A stretch of DNA of 64,000 nucleotides from Entamoeba invadens IP1. Its lineage: Eukaryota > Evosea > Mastigamoebida > Endamoebidae. The position numbers and the translations under genes were made by a program. This document shows, one piece after another, positions 31,721 through 43,040 of the stretch. The stretch covers positions 299,907-363,906 of the forward strand of contig NW_004443556.1 of NCBI RefSeq assembly GCF_000330505.1, written 5' to 3'. A model generated the notes under the pieces. The model saw nothing but the letters and a program-made list of their open reading frames with translations, had not been told where the DNA came from and ran no database searches. Each line of letters starts with the position of its first letter. The first letter of the stretch is position 1.

Positions 31721-33708
31721 ATGATTGATAAGTATCACATTATGATTGTGTCACAATATTTTTTGACAATCAAAGATTTTATCAACTTGGAGTTTGTGTG
31801 TACCAAGTTCCAAGGTAATATGACAAAATTCATTACATCCCCAATTCCCACTCACTCGAAAAACTATTAAATTTTTTCCAAAAATTGAGACTTTTTATCT
31901 TTGGAATAAAGAAGATGAACGTTTTGGATATTTAGCAATTGACAAATTATCAAATAATGCAAATGAAAAAGAAACGTTCAAATGTGCTATTTTTAAATTA
32001 CAACGCAGTGAAATTATAGAACATTGGATAAATTATAAAATAAGTTTAGAAATAATAAAATGTTTGTGTATACACTTTTATAAAATAGTTGTAATGTTTG
32101 GTGTCGAATTGGAAACTGTGAATCTTTTTAAAAATTCTATTTATATTTTTAAAAAGGTATTTTGCTCTAAAATTACAACTTCATTAAATTTATTGCATCG
32201 AGAAGATATAAACACAATGAAAGATAAATATTATTCAAACTCTAAAATGAGTTCTTATGTATTCAAAAGTAAATTATTTTCACTTGGTGAAGGTTGTTTT
32301 TCGTGTTGTGAGGCTCTTACTAATATTGTACTTCCATATACACTGACAAGTATTGGAAAAATGTCATTTTGGTGTTGTACTTCTTTGCAAAGAATCCACA
32401 TTCCAGAATTTGTAAAAGTTCTCCCAGAAAGATGCTTTAAGTGTTGTGGCAAACTTTCAGATGTTAATATTCATAGTGGAATATGCCGAATAGAAGAAGC
32501 ATGTTTTGAAAAATGTTATTCACTCACAAGTCTTAATTTAAAAGATACAACTTTTATTGGTAAAAAGGCGTTTAAAAAATGCACTTCTCTGTGTTCTGTG
32601 ACTTTACCAGATGATATCAAACAAGTGAATGATGAACTTTTTCCAAAAATGTAGTTCATTAAGTAAATTGGAAATTCCAGAAAATGTCACGTCACTTGGC
32701 ATAAAGAGTTTTTATTGTTGTCGATCTCTCACAAAAATGGACATTCCAAATAGTGTTGAAAAAATTGGTATAAAATGTTTTGAAGAATGTTTTTTACTTC
32801 AAAAAGTAAAATTATCCAATAAATTAACAACATTACCAGAAATGTGTTTTATGAATTGCAGTTCACTTTGTTATGTTGAGATGATTTGCAATATAGAATC
32901 GTATGGCGACTCATGTTTTAGGAGTTGTATCAATCTTACACAAATAACACTATCATACAAAACATATAAAATTGGATATGATTGTTTTGAAAATTGTACA
33001 TCACTTCAAAGTGTTAAAGTGAACGATTTCATTTCAAAGACTTTACATGTTTCAAACGAGATTACAAAATGTGAAATTGGTGGAAATGCTTTTCGAAATT
33101 GTTTGTCACTTAAAAGCTTTGAAGTTCCAGTTTTAATGACATCTATTGGGTTCTCTTCATTTCAAAATTGTTCCAATATAACAAATATGCAACTTAATGA
33201 AAATATGATAATGCTGCATGATAGTTCGTTTAATAAATGTTCAGCTCTTAGTTCAATCGAGTTGACAAATTCACTTCAAATCATTGGGAACAACACATTT
33301 TGTGAATGTAAATCATTAAAGTCCATTCTAATACCAAATTCAGTCACTTCAATTGGTAATGGTTGTTTTAAATCTTGTTCGAAACTGACTTGTGTCGTTT
33401 TGCCTTCTTTGTTAAACGAACTTGGTCATTCTTTATTCATGCAATGCAATAGTTTAAATGATATTGTAATACCAAAAACCATTAATTCAATTGGGATGTA
33501 CTGCTTTAGTGGATGTAAAAATTTAAAATGTGTTGATCTACCAACAGGTGTTACTGCAATACCAAATTGGTGTTTTAGTGGGTGTTTATCTTTAAGTAAA
33601 GTTGTAATAACATCTAATGTAAAGAAATTTGGTGAATATTCATTTTATGTTTGTGACTCACTTAATACCATAACAACACCAAGCAGATTATCTCTTTTTA
33701 ATAAATGA
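31721..33708 (+). pseudogene. BspA-family LRR gene with two frameshifts
   Basis: The ATG at 31721 opens MIDKYHIMIVSQYFLTIKDF, the standard Entamoeba BspA leader. The frame breaks near 31865 (in AAAAACTATTAAATTTTTT) and resumes as TIKFFPKIETFYLWNKEDERFG, which aligns with the gene at 10253. It continues through a long run of BspA repeats (for example LTSIGKMSFWCCTSLQRIHIP) to a second break near 32640, where CTTTTTCCAAAAATG ends one frame (ELFPKM-stop) and the other continues FQKCSSLSKLEIPENVTSLG to the TGA at 33708. With both shifts ignored the protein would be about 660 aa, like the intact gene at 23477. Both breaks sit at homopolymer runs, so they may be sequence errors. The array has about 17 repeats, the most regular in the window. 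Confidence 0.85.
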
Positions 33709-33869
33709 AAGTGGCGCAAAAAAATTATTAATTTTTTTTTAAATTTAAACTTTTGTTTGGTTCAAAAAAGTAACACCAATATTTATTGTTTTTCTGTTTA
33801 AATTTAAACCAATATAAAATAATAATAATTTTAAAATATAAATATAATATTTTGTTTATCATTTATACA
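33709..33869. other. Spacer before the MITE
   Basis: No features seen. Confidence 0.5.
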
Positions 33870-34139
33870 TACAGTCCCTCAAGCAATCCTTATGGGAAAA
33901 GCCTGCCTTTTGGGATTGTTTTTTATAGTGCTCATTGGTTTCAAATTGATAATATTTTTTATTAACAAATTATTTATTAAATCCAAATCAATCAAAACAT
34001 TTATTTAAATAATGTTTTTCATAAAATTTTTAAAAAAATAAACTATTAAATATAGAATTGTATTTACTAAATTAACTATATACTGAAAAACAAAATCAGA
34101 TGGCAAGTTTTTTCCATTAAGCTAACTTGAGTGACTGTA
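33870..34139 (+). mobile_element. 270-bp MITE, copy 1 (TACAGT ends, TA target)
   Basis: Starts TACAGTCCCTC and ends GAGTGACTGTA. It shares the whole layout with 45218-45487: CTTATGGGAAAAGCCTGCC near the left end and a TTTTTTCCATTAAGCTA-type segment near the right end. Both are exactly 270 bases counted from outer T to outer A. TA followed by CAGT is typical of Tc1/mariner-type MITEs. It has no coding capacity. Confidence 0.8.
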
Positions 34140-34370
34140 TGTATAAAATGTAATAAAATGTTTATAAACATCACTATTCAAAATATAGTTTATTGTATCT
34201 TTTTTAAATACATATTATAATATATACTTTTTTGCCACAATTATTAATTGATTATATAAATCACTTATCGAACAATATTGTGTTTGTTTGTTTTTTAAAT
34301 ACTTCAAGAAAGTGTAAGAATATTTCAAATTATATAAATACTTTTTTGCAACAAAAATATATAAGATACA
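34140..34370. other. Spacer upstream of the VWA gene
   Basis: A+T-rich. A TATATAAG motif ends about 6 bases before the ATG, and TATATAAATAC at about 34333 is better spaced for a TATA element. Confidence 0.45.
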
Positions 34371-35933
34371 ATGGAGTGTGCGGCCTCAAAAGCAGATTTC
34401 TGTTCTTTTAGTTATTCTCCAAATGGAGCTCCAAAAGTTGACACAAACATCATTTCCGCCAACTTTTCAACTCTTCAAACTGTAATTGAACCTCTTCAAA
34501 GTGAACCCCCGAAGTGTCCATCGTGTGGTTCATATTTTACTGTTAATTCCTTTAAGGAAGATGGCAACATAATTTGTCCTTTTTGCAATGCAATAACTCA
34601 CATATCTTCTCCAAAAGACAGTTATATATCTGAAGAGACTGTAGAGTTGGTTTTGTCTCCTCCCGAACTTCAAAAACTTGAAAAAGTTGAAGAAGAGTCC
34701 GAAAAGGTCATAGACAACAAAACAATTGTTTTCTGTATTGATGTGTCAGGTTCTATGGGTTCTCAGCCAACCGACAAAAATGGGAAAACAATGAACGGTA
34801 CTTCTGTTTTGGAAGTGATCAAGTCAGCTATGATTCACCAAATCAAAGCAATGTTAAACGAAAATCCACAACAGAAGGTTTGCATTGTCACATTTGATAG
34901 TGTTGTCACAATCCTTGGAGACTGCACTAAAACACCAATAACTGTGAATCACCATTTTATGAATGATTTTGACAGTTTAGTCGACGTTGCAACCGAGAAA
35001 ATTGAATTAACAACACTGGAAACGTCTTCTGAGAAAATCCTTTCATCACTCAAAGCACTTAGTCCAGGAAGTTGCACTGCTCTTGGCCCAGCACTTTTAG
35101 TCTCGACAGTTGCTGCTGGAAAACAGAATAATGGCTCCGTAATTTTGTGTACTGATGGTCTTGCAAATGAAGGACTTGGAAGTTCTGGAAGTCAAAATGA
35201 AAAATCATTTTATCAGCATGTTAGTGAAGTGGCAAGAAAGAATGGCGTCATAATAAATGTCAATACCGTGAAGGGGTGTGATGCTAATATGAAAGTGATT
35301 GGTGAGTGTGCTGTACTCACTGATGGACAAGTGATGGTTGTTGACCCAGAAAACATCACAGAAGCATTTAAAGGTGCCCTTGACTCCGAGTTGATCGCAA
35401 GGCAAATTGTGTTGGACATTTTCCTCCCACAAAGTTTGTACGTCAAGGACGAATTTTCAAATGAAAAAGTGAGTAAGAAAAGCGTTGATGTTGGGAACGC
35501 ACTTGATGACACAACTTACCAATTTAAATACGCCAAGAGAAATAGTGAAGACAAATTGGAGACTTTCACAGTTCAACTTGGGATTAAATACACCAAGAAG
35601 AATGGAGGAGTCTATTACAGAATCATCACAAGAAAAATCGAAGTCGCTAAAGAAGACGAAAAGGTAGATTTGAACGGAGAAGTGTTGCAGACGTATTACA
35701 TTCAGCAAACTGCTGAACACAAAAGAAGAGGATCTATTGAAAGAGCTAAAGAAAATATTGGGATGTTCAGACAGGCACAACAAGTCTCTAAACAGGTAAT
35801 GCAATCAGAATATAATACTTATGCAGATGACATGGAAAATAGACTCGAGGAAGATAACGACGAAGCGTGGGCTGTTAATCAGACCGCTACTAAATGGAGT
35901 AAGAAGAAAGCAAAGAAATTTATTGAAAAGTAA
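34371..35933 (+). CDS. Zinc-finger and von Willebrand A-domain protein (Sec23/24-finger-like)
   Basis: An intact 520-aa protein. Near the N-terminus C49-P-S-C52 and C69-P-F-C72 form a zinc finger resembling the Sec23/Sec24 type. A VWA domain follows (about 117-330) with a complete MIDAS: D124-V-S126-G-S128, T236 (in SCTALGPAL) and D262 (in CTDGLANEG), so metal-dependent ligand binding is expected. The C-terminal 180 residues form a beta-rich extension and a charged helical tail (QYKFKYAKRNSE region, then SKKKAKKFIEK). There is no signal peptide or membrane segment, so it is probably cytosolic. Similar finger-plus-VWA proteins occur in amoebae, some fused to GTPase domains, but the partner is unknown. 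It is the clearest complete multi-domain gene of the window. Confidence 0.85.
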   Translation: MECAASKADFCSFSYSPNGAPKVDTNIISANFSTLQTVIEPLQSEPPKCPSCGSYFTVNSFKEDGNIICPFCNAITHISSPKDSYISEETVELVLSPPELQKLEKVEEESEKVIDNKTIVFCIDVSGSMGSQPTDKNGKTMNGTSVLEVIKSAMIHQIKAMLNENPQQKVCIVTFDSVVTILGDCTKTPITVNHHFMNDFDSLVDVATEKIELTTLETSSEKILSSLKALSPGSCTALGPALLVSTVAAGKQNNGSVILCTDGLANEGLGSSGSQNEKSFYQHVSEVARKNGVIINVNTVKGCDANMKVIGECAVLTDGQVMVVDPENITEAFKGALDSELIARQIVLDIFLPQSLYVKDEFSNEKVSKKSVDVGNALDDTTYQFKYAKRNSEDKLETFTVQLGIKYTKKNGGVYYRIITRKIEVAKEDEKVDLNGEVLQTYYIQQTAEHKRRGSIERAKENIGMFRQAQQVSKQVMQSEYNTYADDMENRLEEDNDEAWAVNQTATKWSKKKAKKFIEK

Positions 35934-36450
35934 TCACATTATTTTTATTGTTTTTGTATTTATCGTTACATTAGAATAAATAAAAATGAGTGTATAATAT
36001 ATATAACATCCCTAATATTTAAAATTTTTTAATTTGAAAAATATAATTTCTTTTATTGTGTTTTTTCATGTTAAAATAGTACAATATTCCACTTATTTAA
36101 TTACTCCCTCGAATTGGCGTTTCCTTCGTCAAAAAAATAATAATTTTAATTGAAGGTAATTATAAAAGCTTTAATAAACTGAAAATAAATAAAACAAAAA
36201 CTTTTTATTGAATATTTAAAAATGCTTAATTATAATTTTAATGCATTTTTTTGAATTGATCACTTTAATTAGAGAGATGGCAAGACAAAATTTCCTGTTT
36301 CAAATTGAGTAAATATTATATCTTCTTTAAACAAGCCATTTAAAAAATTTGGGTTATAAAAGTGTTAATAAAAAGTTTTTAAAAAAACACTTTTTATAAA
36401 AACAAAGAACCAATTCTATAGTAAAAATTAGTAATTTTAACTTCTAACAC
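35934..36450. other. Intergenic region between convergent genes
   Basis: A+T-rich region between the ends of two convergent genes. No conserved element seen. Confidence 0.6.
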
Positions 36451-37995
36451 TTAACTCCACTTCACCTCGTATTTTCCCAAATCGACTGGAAGTGGTCGAG
36501 ACGCCAACATAATCTTCTCTTCCATTTCTTCAATCACCTCAGACACTCGTATTGAGCAAAAGTCTTGTTTTAATTGTGCGCTCTCTGCCTTCATCATTTC
36601 ATTGACCTTCTCAATTTGTGCATCAATTCGACTCTCTTGATTACACACCCTTAAATAGTCTCCAATAGAATACACCATACACCTATCAACTTCATCTCCT
36701 TCAAGTGAAGCAACCTCTTTCGATGTCACGCCCATTTCTAATATCAAACTGTTGGCCTTTCCTGAATATAAAATGTCGTCGACTTGTGGTAACAACTTTT
36801 TGTAGCGGAGTAACATCTCGTGCTCGGCCTTTGTCGGGAATTTTGGGGTTCCAAACGTTCTATTTCGCATCACGTCCTCCATCTCAACGCACTTGTCCAA
36901 CTTCTTTTTGTTCGACTCAAGTTTCTGTTTAATTTTGTCGCGGAACTCTTTAACTTCTTTCTTTGCTGTTGAGAGGTCGGTGATGTGCTCCAACGAACTT
37001 TTCTTTCTGATTTGGTTCAACATAAGTCCACTTCCGTCTTTCCCCTTTTGGGTATTTTGGTGTGGGAAGTTGGTTGGATAGACTTCAAGGAACGCGTCCA
37101 ATGTCGTCTCTCTGATTTCGTCATTCAGTTTTGCAGTGATCATCATAGCCTCAAAGACGGCGTATTTGTCGACTGGTTCTTCCTTTTTCTTCTCTTCTAA
37201 AATTTTCTCTTCAACTTTTTTTGGAACTTCTTTTGGTGGTTTCGCAATTTCTGTTTTCCTTTTCTCTGCGGAAACCTTTTTTGCGGGTTCTTCTTTCTTT
37301 TCAGTCGTTTTTGGAACATTTTTTTCAGTCTTATTTTCAGTCTTCTTTTCAGTCTTCTGTTCGGTCTTCTGTTCTTTCACTTCATTTGCTCGAGTCTTCT
37401 CTTCAGCCAATTTTTTAGTGGCTTCCAATTGCTCATTCTTGTTGTTCTGAATGTCAATATCAAGACTTTTGTAATACTCCTTAACCAACTCATATAAAGT
37501 CAAAGTAATTTGTCCTGGCTGTGGAGGTTGTTGTTTTGGTTTTGTGAGGTCTAAGAAATGCCATTCGAAAGCTTTGCGACGTTCTCCGATTGAAGTTGTG
37601 CTGTTTGGTTTCGTCACAACAGAAGGGTTTTGAGTCTTGTTTGATTCCAAACGGATGGTTTGTTTGCATTGAATGACTTCGCACAGAGCGGTGACAATGT
37701 CTGACGCCCAATGTTGTGAGATGTTAAATTTTGTTATTGGAAATTCGGTTGGGTTATATAAGAAGTTGTGAAGTTTTAGAAATTCATTTTGACCACATTG
37801 CGACAAACTGGTCAGCTCAAGCATTAAAATCATTGCAAGTTCTTGTCCACGTTCATAGTAATAACAGTCGTGAAAGCCGTTTACAATTTTTAATAGAGAG
37901 TCATGAAGTTCTTTTGGAATGTCCAACAAACTAATTAAACGGGCGACGTCTTGAAATCCAAAAGCGGGTTTGTTTGGGTTAAAATGATAATCCAT
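36451..37995 (-). CDS. Unknown 514-aa protein with lysine/glutamate-rich coiled-coil centre
   Basis: Intact from the ATG at 37995. Residues 1-175 look globular and helical (FQDVARLISLLDIPKELHDSLLKIV, then YYYERGQELAMILMLELTSL). Residues about 186-275 are a low-complexity charged region with KTE-type repeats (EQKTEQKTEKKTENKTEKN). The C-terminal 235 residues are again helical with coiled-coil character (STAKKEVKEFRDKIKQKLES) and end in a compact segment with RPLPVDLGKYEVKWS. No catalytic motif, membrane segment or targeting signal is seen. The overall layout recalls cytoskeletal or translation-factor scaffolds, but I do not recognise the family. A TTATATAAG motif lies about 35-45 bases upstream. 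Confidence 0.75.
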   Translation of the reverse strand: MDYHFNPNKPAFGFQDVARLISLLDIPKELHDSLLKIVNGFHDCYYYERGQELAMILMLELTSLSQCGQNEFLKLHNFLYNPTEFPITKFNISQHWASDIVTALCEVIQCKQTIRLESNKTQNPSVVTKPNSTTSIGERRKAFEWHFLDLTKPKQQPPQPGQITLTLYELVKEYYKSLDIDIQNNKNEQLEATKKLAEEKTRANEVKEQKTEQKTEKKTENKTEKNVPKTTEKKEEPAKKVSAEKRKTEIAKPPKEVPKKVEEKILEEKKKEEPVDKYAVFEAMMITAKLNDEIRETTLDAFLEVYPTNFPHQNTQKGKDGSGLMLNQIRKKSSLEHITDLSTAKKEVKEFRDKIKQKLESNKKKLDKCVEMEDVMRNRTFGTPKFPTKAEHEMLLRYKKLLPQVDDILYSGKANSLILEMGVTSKEVASLEGDEVDRCMVYSIGDYLRVCNQESRIDAQIEKVNEMMKAESAQLKQDFCSIRVSEVIEEMEEKIMLASRPLPVDLGKYEVKWS

Positions 37996-39295
37996 GTTTT
38001 CTTTTCCAAGATCTTTTCTTATTCACTTTCTTATATAAATTTATTTATTTATCAAAAAAGACTTTGCTTAATTTACACCAATTTTTTGAAAAATAAAATT
38101 TAATCATTTCATTTTGTGGAAAGTTAGAAAAATAACATATTATTTATATTAATTTATGTTATATTTTTTTAAAAATAAACTTTGTTTTTATTGGCATACA
38201 TTGTTTAACTGATATTTTATTTTATTCTCTATAGAACAAATTGTGTATTTTCCAAAAAAAAATATTTTAACTATTTTTGTTATATAAATAAAAACTATGT
38301 CATAAAAGTTATTTGAATAAATCAGAGTTTTGGATATTTCAAGTTGTTGTTTATTTGCTCTTTTGACAGATAATTATAGTTTTTTAATTAAAAAAATTAA
38401 AAATAAATTTAGATGTTTTTCACACTTTAACCTTATAATTGCGGATGAATAACAAAATTAAAACAAAATAACAAAATCCCAGAATGGCACCCTTGTCATT
38501 TTTATTACATTTCCTAAATTCGAAAAAATTAAAAAAACAAAAATCATATCATAAAATTAATAATGTCAACGCATCAATTGAAATATGCACAAGTTTGAAT
38601 TGCATATCAGAACAATACAAATCAATTTTTGATATCGTAAAGTTTCGATTTCCGAGAATTTGTTAACAGTGAATCACACTTGATTTTTTAAGTTTTTTAG
38701 TTTTTTTTCATATTTTTCAATGGTTTAGAAATACACAAATAAAAACAAATTAAATAAGTTAACATTTATGGTGTAAACTTATTGATTTCATTGTGTTCCA
38801 CCAAAATCAGAATATTAACATTACGGTTTGAAGTAATAACATTCATTAAAAAATATCATATTTAAGACCATGTAAAAAGTAGTTTCAAATCAAATTTCCA
38901 CTTATGTGTGAATATCATGCAATGGTGTTGTTGAGTATTTATAACACTTTCTTTGTTCATGTTTTAATTAGTAATATAATTATTATAAGTTAATAATTTA
39001 AAATATTATTAATATTATAATTTTAAACTTCTTATTTTTATTTATGGTTTTATATTTTTTATTGCTATAAAACTTTTATTAAATAAAACACTACAATAAA
39101 TTTAATTTATATTTTATAAAAAAAGTCAAAAAATATATTATAATTTTTTTATAAAATCAATTTATTCACAAAAAGTTTTATCTGAATGAAACAAACAGTA
39201 AAACAGAGAGGATGAGTGTTATATGTAAATAACTTGAAAATTCAAGTTGATTTACTAATTAACAAATAAAAGAAGAATGGAAATAATCAGTAGAA
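37996..39295. other. Intergenic A+T-rich region with a promoter-like repeat
   Basis: Contains one copy (38884-38957) of a block repeated at 57001-57074. A 60-codon ORF at 38484-38666 has no recognisable content. Confidence 0.5.
38884..38957 (+). repeat. Promoter-like block, copy 1
   Basis: TTTCCAC and a TTGAGTATTTATAACA core are shared, in the same order and spacing, with 57001-57074. The core contains a TATA-like TATTTATAA. No gene follows closely here. Confidence 0.5.
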
Positions 39296-39463
39296 AACGG
39301 TCAAGATAATCAATATGAATGTGAATGTCGACATGGCACAGAAGCAAATGCTTTAAGCTTAATTAACACACAACCAGAATATTTTTGTTATTTTAATGAT
39401 GGAAGTGGTATCATAAAGAGTCCAAAGCATTATTGGTGTTTAATTAAACAGTGGAATGTTTAA
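39296..39463 (+). pseudogene. Cys-bearing protein fragment
   Basis: About 55 open codons beginning NGQDNQYECECRHGTE and ending in a TAA at 39463, with four further Cys or Trp positions. The CEC segment recalls EGF-like or Cys-rich surface proteins of Entamoeba. No start codon and no continuation recognised. The minus strand of 39474-39870 also reads as protein-like text (for example NIDILDIYALSFRGNEQQ) without a known family. Confidence 0.25.
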
Positions 39464-39849
39464 TTCCACGAGACTACAATTCATTGGATTTAAACCGAAA
39501 GACACGGACAGTGATCACCGGCAAGGCCTGGTCTCCACTGCAATAAAAAAATTTGATATTAGTCTCAATAGCATTCCCTGGCTTCATAGTCAGTTTTTTA
39601 TTAGTCAATCGGATAGGAAGAAAGCCATTACGGTTGTTTGGATTTGCTGGGACAGCAGTTTGTTTGTTGTTGTTATGATCGGAACAGCTATTTCCGAACC
39701 ATTCCCGTTCAAGTTTGGTCACTTAGGGACGTTCTGTTCATGTGGTGGATTGATGATGATGGGTTCTGTTTGTTGTTCATTGCCCCGGAAGGAAAGGGCG
39801 TAGATATCTAAGATGTCAATGTTCTTGATGGGTATGAGAGGTTCGAAGA

Positions 39850-39908
39850 CGACACTTCCAAAAGTGTCGAGAAATAAAAATGATTGTTATTTACAATCAT
39901 TTTTATTT
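39850..39908. repeat. Two adjacent hairpins
   Basis: First: CGACACTT (39850-39857) pairs with AAGTGTCG (39862-39869) around CCAA. Second: AAATAAAAATGATTGT (39872-39887) pairs perfectly with 39893-39908 around a 5-base loop. They are separated by two bases. Confidence 0.75.
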
Positions 39909-42287
39909 GATAGTTGTCAAGATACCAATGAAAAATTATGTAATTATTTGTTATTTTTAAAACAAAAATCAATTCACAATCAAAAACAAGAATTAATTAA
40001 TAATTTTAATAACTTTTTTAAAGTCTCAAACTTAATTAAATCAATTTGTAAAGACACAAAGAACAATTGTAAAGAAAAAAAACAAAAACGAAAAGAAGGC
40101 ACATTTTTTAAAAAATCATAAAAAACCAAATAAAAAATAATTTTAAATGATATGCAACCACCAAGTTTTTGATTCATTTGTCAATTTATTTTAAAAATAA
40201 AATTAATTCGACAAATAATTGATCCGTGTTGTTGAATTTAAAAATAAAATAAGTCTTGAATTTTTTTGTTGTATTTTTCGTATGTTTTTAATATTGAAAT
40301 TACAATCATATCAATGATAAGTGTTGTTGTTAGTATAATTTAATTTTACAACAAAAATTATTGTATTTTGATTCAAATAATTATAATAATTATAATAATT
40401 TTGTTAAACTTGTTAAATTGTATTTTTGGAATAATGAAATAGTTGGATTTGAATGAAAACCAATATTTTGTTGTTTTTTTGATTGTCAAATTTTTATTCT
40501 TTGATTTTTCAAATAACAGTAAATTTGTTATTTAAAAATAAGTAAAAATAGCTTTTAATAGTAAAAATAAGTAAAAATATAAATAATAATATAATAGTAA
40601 ATAAAATTAATTTTTATAAATATTTTAAAATCGCTAAAATATCACATCCAATTGCAACAACGACATCAAAAACATTGGAATATATATTTCCAAAAACAAA
40701 CCCGTTTATTTTAAAAATAAAATAAAGGGTATTTTTATTTTTGACAAAATACCTCTATTTTAATTTTAAATGCTTTGATTTTAATATTCAAATAAAAACA
40801 CGATCCAAACAATTAGATAACAAAAAATGGAGATGTGGTGGCATTGTTTCGATTTTTTAAATAGAAGCATAAACCACTATATTTTTATTTATTATTTGTG
40901 TGATATTATTTTGAAAACAATAAAAAAACCATTAACATATATTAGAATACAATTGAAAGAACCAAAAGTCTAGAGATAGCATACAAAGATCCAATTAGCT
41001 TGTATTCTGACATTGTATTAATAGACTACCGGATTTTTGGTAGATGATAAATAAGAAATTTAAAAATAGAAAATTAAACAATATATAAAGCAAGAATTTG
41101 ATATTTAAACACATTGATTAACATGGCTACCTGAAGTAAATATGTATTATATATCGAAAACGAATATGCTGTATTAAACCAAATGGAATATGTCTAAAAT
41201 TGCAAGCATACATTCAAAGCTTGTAATAATCTGTATGTTTATTATATATAAACAAATACAACCAACAACTAAGGCGTCATTAATGTACAATTAACAGTAT
41301 TATTATTAACACATACACTCTCTCTTTAATCAACACCAAACGAAAACAAGGCGCACTTCCACATTTGGTTACAAAACATCATTATTATTGCACACGGGTT
41401 GTTTCTGCTTGTTTTAACATTTAAAGTATTAACCATACAGAAAGTGATCATGCATATAGACGCCGGCTTGTACATAGTCGGCAAGCAATGTAATTGGACA
41501 ATATATCCCTGTCAAATAGCCATTGCCATTGTGACTCTTTTATAACAATAAAGGAGTCCCTCTTTGTTGTTTAAATAAAGTTAGACTGAATAAAAAAATC
41601 AATAAAACAAATAAATAGCGCTTATACGGCACAAATAACAGTCTACCCAACAAATCACAGAGGTGTGAGCGCTTATATTTATAATATTTATATTATAAAT
41701 ATGATACAGAGAAAGACATAAAGGAAATAAAATGAAGATTGAAAAGGAAATGTAGAAAAAATCGCTGGGATATAATTGATCGATTACATTGTTAGTTCAT
41801 CGTTTTTTATTTGTAAAATTTGTTTTTAATTATTAATAGCTTATAATTGATTATACAGAAAGTAATAAACGTATAGACAAATTATAAACTATAAACTTTT
41901 TATTCTAAAATTAATAAAATATCTAACAATCATACATTTTATTATAGTAGTCAGGTCGACAGAAATATAATCATAATAATCAAATAAAAAGTATTTGATT
42001 TAATTGAAAACTTAATGAAAACTGTTTATCTATGTTGATGTATTTTGAGGTTGTTGTGTAGAAATCTGATGACAAAAATGACCAAATTCAAATTAAAGCA
42101 GTTTTTATTTAAATGTTACTGATGATGCAATCAACCAATTCTATTTTAAATTCACAATAATTGTCAAGTTATTAATTAATAAAAATGTATAACGTTCAAA
42201 AATGTGAGAACGTAAGAGTTGTTATGAAAAAAAAACAATTTTATATCACAACAACAATTTAAAATAAAATATTCATATCTGAAAAAA
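39909..42287. other. A+T-rich non-coding region
   Basis: About 2.4 kb without credible genes. A denser patch at 41270-41680 includes GCGCTTATA as a direct repeat (41628 and 41673) but gives no protein and no tRNA cloverleaf by eye. Confidence 0.5.
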
Positions 42288-42673
42288 ATGATAGATTTGA
42301 ATTTGTTTAGCAATCAAATTGTATCAAATGAACATTTGAAATTTTATATGGGAAAACATAGAAAATATTTACAGACCACACACAGAGTACTTTTACCATC
42401 TCTAATTAAAATTAAATTCTTAAAACTATAACCAAACAACAGTTAAAAATCATCAACACAACATCAAATCGTTTAATTCTATTTTCAAAATGTAAAATCA
42501 AATTATTAAACATCTCAAATTGTAATATGGTTTAATTTATCAACAATAAACTTGCGTTTCATGACATCGTTTTTGAAACATTAAAAACATATTGCACATT
42601 TTTAGATAAGTCTGTTGACATAATTAATGACGACGAAATACCCTATTTAGATTACATCAACAATACTATTTAA
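42288..42673 (+). pseudogene. F-box/LRR-type gene relic, 3' end
   Basis: Two frame pieces. MIDLNLFSNQIVSNEHLKFY to LIKIKFLKL ends at a TAA near 42430. After a shift the second piece reads SKCKIKLLNISNCNMV, a TAA, then INNKLAFHDIVFETLKTYC and IPYLDYINNTI with TAA at 42673. The NISNCN turn and hydrophobic spacing resemble the irregular repeats of the gene at 14337. The 170 bases after the stop are duplicated at 56280-56449. Confidence 0.45.
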
Positions 42674-42819
42674 GTTGTTTGTATTTAATAACTAATGATA
42701 CTTTGTGTTAAAGATGTTTGTTGTAGCTCAAACAATAAATGTGACTTATATTACCACGCTTTCTTGTGTAAATGAGTGATTTGAAATTGATGATGTTGAT
42801 TCAAAAACAGAAATATGTT
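42651..42819 (+). repeat. Dispersed 170-bp repeat, copy 1
   Basis: Matches 56280-56449 in the same orientation with substitutions and small indels; shared blocks include TTACATCAACAATA, TTTAAGTTGTTTGTATT and GTGATTTGAAAT. It starts inside the last codons of the LRR relic. Confidence 0.7.
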
Positions 42820-43040
42820 GACTGAAGTTTTTTATTACTCGAACTTAATTCAAAAAAATATTTGGAATGATGGTCTTGATTAACGTTAAATTGAGAGACT
42901 AAATATTAATTTCATTTAAAATGAACAATGTATATATTCTAAAGAAGAAATCACAATTATACATAATATATTAGTAATATTTAAAATATCGTACTTATTG
43001 TATATATTTTTTATTTGATTACAAACAACAAAACAACAAA
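42820..43040. other. Spacer
   Basis: No features seen. Confidence 0.5.

Noticed and set aside
38484..38666. 60-codon ATG frame
   Set aside because: No promoter-like element at the right distance and no recognisable text.
39813..40121. 102-codon ATG frame
   Set aside because: Overlaps the tandem hairpins and a patch that reads better on the other strand; Lys/Asn-rich tail typical of chance frames.
41270..41680. Possible tRNA or structured RNA in a denser patch
   Set aside because: No cloverleaf or T-loop could be drawn; only a GCGCTTATA direct repeat.
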